This document shows positions 8,705-19,400 of a stretch of 64,000 nucleotides of DNA, piece after piece. Origin of the DNA: Lewinellaceae bacterium. GTDB taxonomy: Bacteria; Bacteroidota; Bacteroidia; Chitinophagales; Saprospiraceae. Position 1 is the stretch's first letter. Each line of letters begins with the position of its first letter. The translations under genes and the position numbers were made by a program. Below the pieces are notes generated by a model. The model saw only the letters and a program-made list of their open reading frames with translations, was not told where the DNA came from and ran no database searches. Location: positions 434,001 through 498,000 of the forward strand of contig JACJYO010000004.1 of the NCBI GenBank assembly GCA_020636075.1. The letters run 5' to 3'.

Positions 8705-10060
8705 TCAAAACCCGAAATCCGTTCGGGACAGAATTGTATTGGCAATACAGCGTCCGGACTCTAAACCTTCCTCGCAAGCCCGGCGAAAATGCACCCCGCC
8801 AATCACCCGGCTGAACATAGCGTCTTCGCCGGCCTGAGTCAGACTTGTAAAGCTGCGTTCCGGCAAAACAAAGGGACCGCCATCGGGTGTGTAAAGTGGG
8901 CTACCCAGGTGGGTACGGTCCGTGAAGGGGATATCACCAAATACACTGATCAGCACTTTCGGACAAGCACCGCCCATGACAGATGAACCAGAGGAATAGT
9001 CGGGGTAGGGTGGTGTGTTCAATAAAGGCACCCAGGTTGGGTCAATATTTTCCCGGATATAGGTAACCGGGCGGAGCAAAAAATATTTGTATTTGACAAA
9101 CCATGCTGCGCTAAAGCCGTCGGCTGCAGCAAAGCCAACCAGGCAGTAGGCTTTGGCGCATTCGGCCAGGTTCCGGTCTTCCTGTTGCAGCAGTTGGCGG
9201 GTGATATTTACCCAGTGGCCGGCGGGGCTGCTGGTACGGCCGACACCGTTTTCCCAGTGATAAGCGATTGCTTTGTTGCTTGGTGTCCGTTCGATATTGT
9301 AAACTTCGAGGGCATCTTTATAAAAATCGCTGCCGGGGTTTTCTGAGTATTGAAAGGGTGGGTTGGGCTCACATGTTTGTGCATTATCAATAATAAAGGT
9401 GCGCAAGGTGCCCCACAGGGGCTCTACAGGCACCTGGCCGAGTGTGGAGGGGTCCCAGTACCATTTATGCGAAGCATCGCGGTTGGGAATAACCGGTACG
9501 ATATTTCGGATCAGTTCGCGCCCGTCTTTCCGGATGCGGTCGTTGATTTGCAGCGCTATTTGGGCGCCTAAATATCTGGAGTCCTGCCGCACGATTTCCG
9601 TGATGCCTTTTTTCATCATTTCGTCTTCCTGGAGCGCGGCCAAAACATCTACCTGGCTCCGCTGAGCGTTGTTGATGTTTTCGATGAGCTCGGGAAAAAC
9701 AGTTTTCATTGCAGTGCATAAAACGATGCCCCAGTCGTATTCCCGATTCAGATCTACTTGAACCGAAGCGGGGTAGTCATTGATTTGTCCGGCCATGCTT
9801 TTGCCGTTTTCCAGGCCAAAGCAAACAGATTCCCATGTGGTGAGCCCCAGGTATCCGTAAATACGGGCAGCCTGTGGGCCGTAGAGATAGTTTTCTTTGA
9901 TCATGTCGCTGGCCATGATCATCCACTCGTGAGCGAGCCGCCCCTCGTATTTGGTGGCTTTGTGTGTGAGGGCGCGGACAAATGGCGCGTCCGCACTTTT
10001 GTCACAACCAAATGAGATCGCTAAAAGCGCAACAAAAAGCAGAGTAATTAACTTTTTCAT
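8705..10060 (-). CDS. Vanadium-dependent haloperoxidase / PAP2-like lipoprotein
   Basis: A 451-residue protein starting MKKLITLL with a lipobox ending in Cys19, so it is probably a lipoprotein; the ATG at 10060 is preferred to an in-frame start 48 bases upstream because it opens directly on the signal peptide. The C-terminal part carries the vanadate/phosphate pocket of the PAP2/haloperoxidase superfamily: K323-x6-R330-P331, then S357-G358, then S417-R418-x5-H424. The usual SGH of motif 2 reads SGS here, because residue 359 (codon 8984-8986) is serine. That His serves in acid-base chemistry in characterised chloroperoxidases, so halide oxidation may be altered or lost. A phosphatase or other oxidation activity is possible. 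Confidence 0.8.
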   Translation of the reverse strand: MKKLITLLFVALLAISFGCDKSADAPFVRALTHKATKYEGRLAHEWMIMASDMIKENYLYGPQAARIYGYLGLTTWESVCFGLENGKSMAGQINDYPASVQVDLNREYDWGIVLCTAMKTVFPELIENINNAQRSQVDVLAALQEDEMMKKGITEIVRQDSRYLGAQIALQINDRIRKDGRELIRNIVPVIPNRDASHKWYWDPSTLGQVPVEPLWGTLRTFIIDNAQTCEPNPPFQYSENPGSDFYKDALEVYNIERTPSNKAIAYHWENGVGRTSSPAGHWVNITRQLLQQEDRNLAECAKAYCLVGFAAADGFSAAWFVKYKYFLLRPVTYIRENIDPTWVPLLNTPPYPDYSSGSSVMGGACPKVLISVFGDIPFTDRTHLGSPLYTPDGGPFVLPERSFTSLTQAGEDAMFSRVIGGVHFRRACEEGLESGRCIANTILSRTDFGF

Positions 10061-10390
10061 CGTCCGTGTACAATTGCTGGTCAGTAAAGCTATAAAAACC
10101 ACGTGCATTTGATCGCATCAAAAAGCACGCCGGTCATAAAAAAAACGAAATCGGTTCGAACACCTAAAGAATCGGACGAACACAACCAGCACAGGCAGGA
10201 GGAAGGGAAGTGGGAAACCGCCAAACCGAAATGGTTCTGTTCATGAGAATTTGTGTCTGCTTTCAGACAAAGGATTAAACGGCCACAAAATTAGTAAAAG
10301 ATTCCATAATGTGTTGATTTGGTTGCACTCTGCTGTACGGAATTTGGTACGGAAATTGCCATTGTCTGTTCCGAGCAATACTCTGCGTAT
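10061..10390. other. Divergent intergenic region, haloperoxidase-like gene / response regulator
   Basis: The 330 bases separate two divergently transcribed genes and must carry both promoters. I see no convincing TAnnTTTG box with a matching -33 element, no strong hairpin and no repeat. Confidence 0.5.
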
Positions 10391-11068
10391 ATGATTAATC
10401 CATCTGTTAAATCTCTGAATGTACTAATTGCCGACGGTCACCCGATTTTTGTTGAAGGATTGCGAAACATCCTGAACATACCATCGGGGAGGTTTCATTT
10501 TTTGCTCAAAGGGGTTTTGCAAAATCCGGCTGCTATTGCAGAAACGTTGAACAGATCACAGGTCGATTTACTGTTGATGGATATGAATCTTTCCGATAGC
10601 GAGGGTTTAAAACTGTTACCGGTTTTGAAAAAGGCCCATCCGTATTTGCGCATTTTATTGTTCACACAAAGCGACGATACACGCCTGATCAAAGCCGCCT
10701 TTCGGGCCGGTGGCGATGGGTTGTTGTTGCGGTCAACCACGCGCGATGAATTGCTGCGGGCTGTGGATGAGGTAATGGCCGGAAAGACATTCCTGGGCAA
10801 AGGCGTGACCCTGAGTGAGGGCATGCAAGGCTTTGGCATGGATGCCGCCTTGCCGGAAAGCCGCTTTGCACGAAAGTTTGGGCTTACCCGCCGCGAAATT
10901 GAAATTATGGGTTATATCGGCCAGGTTTTGAGCAATAAAGATATTGCTAAAAAACTGTACATCAGTGACCAGACCGTGAGTGTTCACCGCAAAAATATCA
11001 TGCGAAAGCTGGGCGTGAACAATACCGCCAGCCTGATTAAGATCGCCTTTGAGCACAACCTGGTGTAA
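10391..11068 (+). CDS. NarL/FixJ-type response regulator with LuxR HTH
   Basis: A 225-residue regulator: receiver domain (about 10-130) and C-terminal LuxR-type helix-turn-helix (about 160-222, with LTRREIEIMGYI and SNKDIAKKLYISDQTVSVHRKNI). The start at 10391 places the receiver at the N-terminus; the 24 extra residues from 10319 look like read-through. The phosphoacceptor Asp is present in LLMDMNLSD. The acidic pair that binds Mg2+ is degraded to ADG rather than DD, and the switch lysine is replaced by arginine (LLLRST). Phosphorylation may therefore be weak or atypical. No sensor kinase is adjacent. Confidence 0.88.
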   Translation: MINPSVKSLNVLIADGHPIFVEGLRNILNIPSGRFHFLLKGVLQNPAAIAETLNRSQVDLLLMDMNLSDSEGLKLLPVLKKAHPYLRILLFTQSDDTRLIKAAFRAGGDGLLLRSTTRDELLRAVDEVMAGKTFLGKGVTLSEGMQGFGMDAALPESRFARKFGLTRREIEIMGYIGQVLSNKDIAKKLYISDQTVSVHRKNIMRKLGVNNTASLIKIAFEHNLV

Positions 11069-11112
11069 TCTGCACTTCCATTCCAAAACGAAATCTTCCG
11101 ACACTGAAAAAA

Positions 11113-11139
11113 ATACCTGTACGCAGGTATCTTTTTTTT
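11113..11139 (+). terminator. Intrinsic terminator after the response regulator
   Basis: A perfect 7-bp stem (11113-11119 with 11124-11130), a 4-base loop and a run of seven T residues, 45 bases after the regulator stop. Confidence 0.8.
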
Positions 11140-11193
11140 AATTTGAGGCACTGTTTTTGCTGCACGATGCCATGCGTCGTTGCAGCGTTAATG

Positions 11194-11227
11194 TTTGCCA
11201 GACGCTTTTGATTTTGTCGTTTCTTTG
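11194..11227 (+). promoter_or_regulatory. Candidate promoter for the large T9SS protein
   Basis: TTTG at 11194-11197, a 22-base spacer, then TTTCTTTG at 11220-11227, one mismatch from the Bacteroidota -7 consensus TAnnTTTG. It would give a leader of roughly 90 bases before the start at 11323. Confidence 0.4.
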
Positions 11228-11322
11228 CACCCGTATTTTCTTTAAAAGGTTTAAGTCGTTTACTTTAATCCATTTTGTTTTTCAACCATATCTATTCACT
11301 TAATTCACTTTATCTTAATCTC

Positions 11323-14300
11323 ATGGCAAAAGCGAACTTTACATTTGCCGCTAATACCTGGAGCATCCTGCTGGCTTTCATAATTGCCCTCTCGGCAAAC
11401 ACGACGGCGGCAGGTCAATGCACGCTTGTCTGCAACAACCTGGTGCAGGTATCCCTGGACAACGATTGTTATGTTGAACTACTGCCCGACATGATCCTGG
11501 AAGGCGGCGGTTGCCCGAATGGCAACCTGGTTGTCGAAATCAAAGTCAACGGCGTATGGATACCCGGTATCCTTACCAGCGCCTACATTAATCAAACCAT
11601 TCAAACGCGGGTGCGCGACCTGAACACAGGAAACACTTGCTGGGGTTATGTGCATGTAGAAGATAAACTGGCGCCCCAACTCGTTTGCACCAATGTTTTC
11701 CTGAGTTGCGCGGTGACAATCTACACGCCGGATTACCTTTTTAACGAACTCGGTATTGATGCAGCTTATCCCGAAATCAATGAAAACTGCGGCAACTATA
11801 CCACCTCGTACATCGACACCTGGTATGATTTGGGCTGCAATGAAACAATCAATGGCCTGAACAACATCAGCGCATACGTAAGGCGTGTTTGGACAGCCGT
11901 TGATCAGAGCGGTAACCAGTCGAACTGCACGCAATATATTTATTTCGAGCGCCGTCATATTGGCGACATAACTTTTCCGGCTGATGTAACGGTTTCATGC
12001 TCCAACCCAAACACGACCCCGGCCTTTACCGGTGCGCCGTACATTTCGGAATTTGGCATCGACTTCCCGCTATATCCGCAAAACTCGTATTGCGAGCTGA
12101 ATGTGGTTTATGCCGACCAAATCCTGCCGATTTGCGATGGAACCTACAAAATCTTGCGTACCTGGACGCTGTACGACTGGTGTTTGCCAACCTCGCAGTT
12201 GCCGCCAAATCCTAACCCAACGTACTACATCCAGCTGATAAAAGTTCAGGATAACACCGGCCCGGTCGTTGCTTGTCCGGACGATATGACCGTTGGAACT
12301 AACCCCTGGGATTGCGAGAGCGATTTTGATCTGCCCGATGTGATCATCGAGGATAACTGCTCGCGCATTAAATCGATCAAGGCCGTTTATTCTGTTAATG
12401 GAATTGGCCAAACCCTGAACGGTACCCTGACCACCTTCCCCGGCAACAACTTGTGGGCACCCGACACGCTTGGCGTGCTGGGCTTCGCCCAAAATTTGCC
12501 GATCGGTGTCACGGCTATGACCTATATCGTGGAAGATGACTGTGGTAATTCCACAACTTGTGCATTCAACATCACGGTGGAAGACAGTTCGCCTCCCGGC
12601 GCTATTTGCGACGAGTATACCCAGGTTTCACTCGGGGTTACCGGCATGGCTTTGGTCAATGCTTCGACCTTCGATGATGGTTCATATGACAACTGCGCCA
12701 CACAAGTGTATTTCAAAGCGCGCCGGATGGATACCAATGGCTGCCAACCCAGCAACCGGTTTTATGATCAGGTAAAGTTTTGCTGTGAGGATATCAACGA
12801 CACAATTTTGGTTGTTTTTCGGGTTTACGACGTACCTGTTCCGACAGGGGAAATTTCACTGGATTATGAGGAATGGCATTCCAATGAATGTATGGTACAG
12901 GTTTTTGTCGACGACAAACTCAAACCCACCTGCGTACCGCCGCCAAACGTGACGGTTTCCTGCGAGAATTTTGACCCAAGCCTGTGGGCCTATGGTATGG
13001 CTACAGCCACCGACAACTGCTGCATCGATACCATTACGGCTACAGCCAACTACTCGTTCTTTGATACCCTGTGCAACAAAGGCACGATCACCCGTACCTT
13101 CCGCTCTTACGATTGCGGCGGATTGAGCAGCCAATGCACACAGCGTGTCTTTGTAAACTACGAACAGGATTACTACATCAAATTCCCGGACGATGCCATC
13201 GTTACTTCCTGCAATGGTACCGGAATGTATGGAGCACCTACGTTCTTTGGCGAAGATTGCGAACTGCTGGGTGTTTCACATGAAGATGTGATTTATACCG
13301 TGGTACCGGATGCCTGCTACAAGATCGAGCGTATCTGGACGATTATCAACTGGTGTACCTACAACCCCAACCTGGGTTGTATGGAAGTGCCCAACCCCAA
13401 CCCCAATGCTACCTCAAACAGTTCAGCCAACCTGCCCGGTCCCATTGTATCGCCCGCAGGTACCCCGGCTCCTTGGGCTCCGACGGTTGTGAAGGTCAAT
13501 CCGACCGACCCGTCGCCAACCAACTTCTCCATTTTCTGGAGCGCCAATGCAAACTGCTACAAGTACAAGCAGATCATCAAAGTCATTGATACGCAAGCAC
13601 CTTTTGTGGAGGATTGCCCAACCAGTCCGGTGGAAATTTGTGACCTGACGGCCAACAATGCCCAACTCTGGAATGAATCCTATTGGTTTGACAGTAATAC
13701 GAACAGCCACGATTTGTGCGAGGCGCCGACAGACCTGACCGTTACGGCAACTGACCTTTGTTCGGGTTCCAACGTAACGGTGCGTTACCTGTTGTTCCTC
13801 GATCTGGATAACACCGGCACCATGGAAACGGTTATCAGCAGCACTAACCTGCCGGGTTTCAACACCGTATTTTATGATAATGCGCAAAACCCGAACTTTC
13901 AGGGCGGTACAGCGCGTCAGTTTGACGAACGGCCGGTACCCCTCAATCAGAAGTACGGTTTTGCCTTGCAAACCACGGTCAGCGGCAATAAAAAAGTGGC
14001 CAGCGTACGCTGGAACACGCAGCAGCAACCGACCAACTACGTCGTTCCCGAACTGCCTTACGGCACGCACAAGATCAAGTGGATCGTGTCGGACGGCTGC
14101 GGTAACGAAGGCACCTGTGAGTACACTTTTGTGGTGAAAGATTGCAAGGCGCCGACGGTTGTTTGCACCAACGGCCTGAGCGTGAATATCATGCCTACCG
14201 GTATGATCCAACTGTGGGCTACCGATTTTCTGCAATACACGGAAGATAATTGCACGCCAAGCGACCAACTCAAACTTGCTATCCGCAAATCAGGTACGGG

Positions 14301-15699
14301 CACAGGTTTTCCGACCAATCCGGACGGCTCCCCGCAAACCGGCGTGGCCTTTACCTGCGATGAACTGGGTACGCAATTTGTCGAACTCTGGTCGATGGAC
14401 CTTGCCGGTAATGCCGATTTCTGCGAGACCTACGTAATTGTTCAGGATAATATGGGCGTTTGCGGCCCTCCGGGTTCCAATGCAACCGTAGCTGGTAGTT
14501 TGAAAACGGACGGCGACAACGGCCTGCTCGATGGCCATGTTGAACTGACCGGCACACCGCCCAACGGTCTGCCACCCTTTTCAATATTCAAAATGTCGGA
14601 TGCTTCCGGTATCTATGCGTTTACCGATGCCATACCGATGGCCTCCAACTACACCCTGACCCCGACGAAAGACAACGACCACCTAAACGGTGTGTCGACC
14701 TTCGACCTGGTGTTGATCAACAAGCACATCCTCGGCCTGGAGCCGCTGAGCAACCCGTACAAAATGATCGCCGCCGATGCCAACAGCAGCCGCTCGATCA
14801 CCACGTTCGACATTGTCGAATTGCGGAAACTGATCCTTGGCTTGTATTCGGAGCTGCCAAGCAACAACAGCTGGCGTTTTGTAGACAAAGCCTATGCATT
14901 CCCCAACCCGGCGAACCCCTTCCAGGAGGTGTTCCCGGAAACGAAGTCGGTGGTTAATGTGCAAACCAACCAGTTTGCAAGCGATTTCGTAGCCGTTAAA
15001 ATCGGTGACGTGAACGGCAATGCTCAGGCAAACCTGACTTCTACCGACGACCGCTCGGCTGGCACCTTGTTTATGGATATCGCCGACCGCAGCGTAAAAG
15101 CCGGAGAGGTGTTTACCGTAGATTTTGCCAGTGGTGCAGATTTTGCCGGTTACCAGTTTACGCTGAATACCGCCGGTCTGGAGCTGCTCGAACTGTTGCC
15201 GGGTGAAAACCAGTCGGCCAACAACTTTGGCGTGTTTGCCAAGGATGATGCCGTTACGGTATCGGTAGATGGCGCTGCGGGTTTTGCTGTGCGTTTCCGG
15301 GCTAATACAACGGGTATGCTGAGCCAATTGCTCGGTGTGAGCAGCCGCATTACCCGGGCTGAAGCCTACAAGGCCGATGGTGAAACCTATGACCTTGCTT
15401 TCCGTTTCAACGGCGCAAATGGCAGCATTGTGGCTGGCGCAGGTTTTGAACTTCTGCAAAACACGCCGAACCCGGTTCATGAACAAACACTTGTTTCCTT
15501 CAACTTACCGGAGGCCTGTACTGCAACACTCACGATCAGCAATGCCGAAGGCCGTGTAGTTAAAGTTATCAAAGGTGCATATGCCAAAGGGCTGAATACC
15601 GTAACAATCAATCGCGGCGAGCTGACAACAGGGGTGCTTTTCTATCAATTGGAAACGCCGACCCACAGTGCTACGAAAAAGATGATTGTTGTGGACTAG
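11323..15699 (+). CDS. Large secreted T9SS cargo with HYR-like repeats, dockerin-like region and type A sorting domain
   Basis: A 1458-residue protein. The start at 11323 opens a signal peptide ending near AGQC. Cysteine-rich, Ig-like HYR-type repeats fill residues up to about 1050, each with a DNC/DDCGN-like turn (for example VEDDCGNSTTC). A dockerin-like pair of segments follows, coded at about 14690-14850 (STFDLVLINKHILGLEPLSN and TTFDIVELRKLILGL), then a cohesin-like beta domain. The end (LLQNTPNPV...) is a classical T9SS type A sorting domain, so the product should cross the outer membrane and be anchored or released there. The stretch coded at about 13610-15020 is clearly homologous to the protein at 44038. 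An adhesin or matrix role is inference. Confidence 0.9.
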   Translation: MAKANFTFAANTWSILLAFIIALSANTTAAGQCTLVCNNLVQVSLDNDCYVELLPDMILEGGGCPNGNLVVEIKVNGVWIPGILTSAYINQTIQTRVRDLNTGNTCWGYVHVEDKLAPQLVCTNVFLSCAVTIYTPDYLFNELGIDAAYPEINENCGNYTTSYIDTWYDLGCNETINGLNNISAYVRRVWTAVDQSGNQSNCTQYIYFERRHIGDITFPADVTVSCSNPNTTPAFTGAPYISEFGIDFPLYPQNSYCELNVVYADQILPICDGTYKILRTWTLYDWCLPTSQLPPNPNPTYYIQLIKVQDNTGPVVACPDDMTVGTNPWDCESDFDLPDVIIEDNCSRIKSIKAVYSVNGIGQTLNGTLTTFPGNNLWAPDTLGVLGFAQNLPIGVTAMTYIVEDDCGNSTTCAFNITVEDSSPPGAICDEYTQVSLGVTGMALVNASTFDDGSYDNCATQVYFKARRMDTNGCQPSNRFYDQVKFCCEDINDTILVVFRVYDVPVPTGEISLDYEEWHSNECMVQVFVDDKLKPTCVPPPNVTVSCENFDPSLWAYGMATATDNCCIDTITATANYSFFDTLCNKGTITRTFRSYDCGGLSSQCTQRVFVNYEQDYYIKFPDDAIVTSCNGTGMYGAPTFFGEDCELLGVSHEDVIYTVVPDACYKIERIWTIINWCTYNPNLGCMEVPNPNPNATSNSSANLPGPIVSPAGTPAPWAPTVVKVNPTDPSPTNFSIFWSANANCYKYKQIIKVIDTQAPFVEDCPTSPVEICDLTANNAQLWNESYWFDSNTNSHDLCEAPTDLTVTATDLCSGSNVTVRYLLFLDLDNTGTMETVISSTNLPGFNTVFYDNAQNPNFQGGTARQFDERPVPLNQKYGFALQTTVSGNKKVASVRWNTQQQPTNYVVPELPYGTHKIKWIVSDGCGNEGTCEYTFVVKDCKAPTVVCTNGLSVNIMPTGMIQLWATDFLQYTEDNCTPSDQLKLAIRKSGTGTGFPTNPDGSPQTGVAFTCDELGTQFVELWSMDLAGNADFCETYVIVQDNMGVCGPPGSNATVAGSLKTDGDNGLLDGHVELTGTPPNGLPPFSIFKMSDASGIYAFTDAIPMASNYTLTPTKDNDHLNGVSTFDLVLINKHILGLEPLSNPYKMIAADANSSRSITTFDIVELRKLILGLYSELPSNNSWRFVDKAYAFPNPANPFQEVFPETKSVVNVQTNQFASDFVAVKIGDVNGNAQANLTSTDDRSAGTLFMDIADRSVKAGEVFTVDFASGADFAGYQFTLNTAGLELLELLPGENQSANNFGVFAKDDAVTVSVDGAAGFAVRFRANTTGMLSQLLGVSSRITRAEAYKADGETYDLAFRFNGANGSIVAGAGFELLQNTPNPVHEQTLVSFNLPEACTATLTISNAEGRVVKVIKGAYAKGLNTVTINRGELTTGVLFYQLETPTHSATKKMIVVD

Positions 15700-15730
15700 G
15701 TTCCACCGCTTAATTTTAAACTATCCTTTG

Positions 15731-15765
15731 AAGCGCCATTCCATTATTGGAGTGGCGCTTTTTTT
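15731..15765 (+). terminator. Intrinsic terminator after the large T9SS gene
   Basis: A 12-bp stem with one G-U pair (15731-15742 with 15749-15760), a 6-base loop and a 7-T run, 32 bases after the stop. Confidence 0.85.
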
Positions 15766-16342
15766 GATTGCGAAATCCTGTAAAACAGGAACCAAACCCA
15801 GGCCCAAAAATTAATTTTCCGTTGATTTTTGCAGACACGATTCGATTTCGTTCCGGTGAAATGTGGCCTTTTTGTGTTAGTGCGCGAAAAATTTGCTGCA
15901 CCAGATGGTTTCAACTTCAATTATGTAAAGCAGCCAATAATGAATGGAGTCTATTAAATCAGGATGTTTATGTGAATTAGGAGTGGAAAATGGCAATTTG
16001 AACTGGCTTTGAGAAAAACTTAGTTCAGAAACCAAACGTAAACTTGTCCTGTCGCAGCGAAGCGGAGACATCAACAAAAGTTTGAAATTTCAAAATGTAC
16101 CAAAAAGTGCTATGAACCTCGTTTTTTAGGTAAATCACGAAAATTCTACTTGTGTGGATGTCTCCGCTTCGCTGCGACAGGACAAGCCTAAATGAGGTTG
16201 CAGATAAATATTACCCAAACCGGTTCAGAGCGCCAGAACCTGCCTGCTTGAACCCCTAATTAGCGTGATGTTTATCCTTTCAAAAAATGCCTCACCAAAA
16301 TGGTCTGTGTTCTGCCAGTTACACCAGATACGGCCCGACAAA
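15766..16342. other. Non-coding gap with a long inverted-repeat element
   Basis: Between the terminators of the flanking convergent genes I see no supportable gene. It contains a small hairpin (15776-15790, stem TCCTGT/ACAGGA) and the 144-bp inverted-repeat element at 16043-16186, which is listed separately. Confidence 0.6.
16043..16186. repeat. 144-bp element with perfect 30-bp terminal inverted repeats
   Basis: The arms 16043-16072 and 16157-16186 are exact reverse complements over 30 bases and enclose an 84-base AT-rich core without a reading frame. The arms are GC-rich (core GCAGCGAAGCGGAG) in an AT-rich gap. The form fits a MITE-like or REP-doublet element mobilised in trans; no obvious target duplication was verified. 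Confidence 0.8.
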
Positions 16343-16382
16343 AAAATCCCGGGTGATTCGCAAAGGAAAAACCCGGGATTTT
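16343..16382 (-). terminator. Intrinsic terminator after the DUF2723 gene
   Basis: A perfect 12-bp stem (16343-16354 with 16371-16382), a 16-base loop and, on the minus strand, a T-run after the second arm. It lies 20 bases beyond the stop at 16403. Confidence 0.82.
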
Positions 16383-16402
16383 GAAAACAACAGTGTTTCA
16401 AC

Positions 16403-19400
16403 TTATTGCGGCAGCGGGGGCGCGGTCGGCGCGGTCGCCAGATAAGGATTGAACTGTTTTTCCAGTTCGTCCTTCAACTGGGTATCCTGCATGAATTGAG
16501 CAATACCGATCAGCGTTTGCGCTGCATTTGCAGCAAAACGGAAGTCCTGTTCATAGCCCCGCTGAAATTCCGGCGTTTGCGATTTGTGGAAGCGCATGAT
16601 CTCCTCCTGGGTTTTCGCAATAGCCCTGATCTTCTCCTTGGCCTTTTCGTTGGCGCCTGCACGGGCGTAGATATCAGCCATATAGGCAGAGAACTGGTCG
16701 TACGGGAAGTTGAATTGCGGGAAAACGGCAAAGTATTTATCCGCCAATGCTTCGGCTTTATCCAGTTTGCCTTCGGTGACCAGTTGGCGGCCGATACGGA
16801 TCATCCCGACACGCATGGTTTGCAAACTCGGCATATACGAGCGGTTGACATACAGGCGTTCCTTGTCAAAATTGCCCCAGCGCCATTTGGTCATAATATT
16901 ATCGTAGGCAATGTCGGAGGCCACCCGCCCGCTGCCAATGATGCCGTAACTGCGGCCATCACTGGGCGAATAAAACGGCACCAGACGCAGGCTCAAACCT
17001 TCTAATTGCGTGTAGTCGGCCAGGCCCAATAGTTTTTCCTCCCGGGTGGTGACAGCCCAGTAAATGGGGCGTTTGTCAAAGTTTGAAGCCACGATATCGA
17101 GAATGGCGATATCGTCTTTGATCAGGAAACTCCGGTCGCCCAGGTTGAACCGCATGGTATCCACGACATTGCTGTCGCTCGGTGAGAGCAGGCCATTGGC
17201 AAGCATGGCTTGTTTGTTGACCGGAATTACCACATTGTGACTTGGCACATACGAATCAAAATCGCGACCGCCCTGTGCCGGTACCGGGTGGTCTTCGCCG
17301 ACAAATTTCAGCAATTGTTGCAGCGTCATCTCCGGTTCTGCACCCGAGGGCGCATAAAACGGCACTTGGATGCGCTTGTACCCGCGCAGTTTTTCCTGCG
17401 GAATACTCATTTCAATGGCCGGCGAATCGTTCACCTTGCGGCGCAACTGGTCAATATACCAGTCTACCGCAATCAGGGAAAGGTTGACCACCCGCACATC
17501 CGTACGGATGCCCTCCACCTCCTGGCAGTACCAGAGCGGGTATGTATCGTTGTCGCCGTAAGTGAAAATAATGGCATTCGGCGCACAGGAATTCAGGAAG
17601 TTGCTCGCATAGTCGCGGCTGGCGTAGTGATCGGACCGGCTGTGATCGTCCCAGTTTTGGGTGACCATCAACAAAGGTGCTGACAACGCCAGCAAACTAA
17701 CCGCACCGGCAGCAGCCACACCCGGCAGTTTTACCCGTTCGGTCAACAGGGAGAACAACGCCGGAATACTCAACCCGATCCACATGGCAAAGGTGAAAAT
17801 GGAACCTACGAGCACATAATCGCGTTCGCGGGGCTCATTGGGCGGTTGGTTTGAATACACCGTAATGCCGATACCGGTAATGATAAACAGTGCAAACAGG
17901 GCCGCAAAGTCGCGTGGCCGGCTGCGGTAATGGAAAAACATACCGACCAGGCCAAGGAGGAACGGAATGAGGTAATAATGGTTGCGCGCCTGATCGTTGG
18001 CCATAAACTCCGGGAGCTCGTCCTGGTTCCCAATCCGGCTTTTATCCAGAAAATCAAAGCCGGTAACCCAGTTTCCGGAGCTGGGGTCCCAGGAGTAGAA
18101 ACCCTGCTCGCCATTTTGCCGACCGGCAAAATTCCACATGAAATAGCGCCAGTACATCCAGCCCAGCTGGTATCTGAAGAAAAACTCGATGTTGTCGCCA
18201 AAAGTAGGCGTACCCGTAGGCTTATCAATCCAGCGCCGGTACAAGTCCGGCCGGCCCTGCGAATAGTCGCCCATGCGGGGAAACAGGGTTTTGCTGGAGG
18301 AGGCGTATTCGTAATCAATTTTTTCGTCAACGATTTCGTAGTGATCGCCGACGCGACCCCAACGCTCCTCGGTCTTCAGGCCAATGGGTTTGGCGTCGAA
18401 GCTCGGTCCGCGCAACAGCGGGCGTTCGCCGTACTGCTCGCGGTTGAGGTAGGGCAGCAGGCGGGTGGCGTCGGAGGGGTCGTTCATGTTGATTGGCGGG
18501 TTGGCATTAGCGCGGATAACCACCATGCCAAATGCCGTATACGCGATCACTACGACGCCGACCGCGACAACCAGGCGTTGCAGCAGACCATTTCCGGTGC
18601 GTTCGGCACGGCGCAAACCATACCAGAGTACACCGCCAAAAAGCAGAAATACCAGGATAATGCCACTATGAAACGGCATGCCCAGGCCATTAACCATAAA
18701 GCGGTCAAAAGAAGCCCAAAGCCGGGGAATCCCCGCGATAATAAAATATTGGAGTCCAACGATAAACGCCACTCCAATACCGGCGGCCACCAGGGTGTTG
18801 AACACCGTCGGTTTTTTTGCTTTTTTAAAATAGTAAAACATGGCCAGCGCCGGAAAGGTCAGCAGGCTCAACAGGTGCACCCCGATGGAAAGGGCGACCG
18901 AGTAAAATGCGAAAACCAGCCAGCGGTCGGCATCTGCGGTATCCGGCAACTGGTACCACTTGAGCACGGCCCACAGGGTGAGGCAGGTAAAGAAGGCCGA
19001 CATGGCGTAAACCTCGCCTTCCACAGCGGAAAACCAAACAGAAGAAGCAAAAGCCATTGTAAGCCCGGCAACAAGCCCGGCGCCCAGGCTTGCAATAGCC
19101 TGGCCTTGGGTCAGTTCGCCTTCGCGGCCAACCAGGGTCAGGCGGGCCAGAATGGTGGTGCTCCAGCAAATAAACATGGCTCCAAAGGCTGTGCAAAGCG
19201 CAGAGAGCAGGTTTACAGCATAGGCAATGGTGGATGGATCGTCCGAGATCATATGCCCAACCCAGGCAAACAATCGGCCAACCAGGAGGAAAATAGGCGC
19301 CCCGGGCGGGTGCACTACCTGCAATTTATAGGCTCCGGCAATAAACTCGCCACAGTCCCACAGGCTGCCTGTAGGTTCGGCAGCTGCACCTAAAACAAGC

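Noticed and set aside
17930..19393. A long plus-strand open frame (487 codons) over the DUF2723 gene
   Set aside because: It is the complement of a clear DUF2723 gene. The composition has no family likeness.
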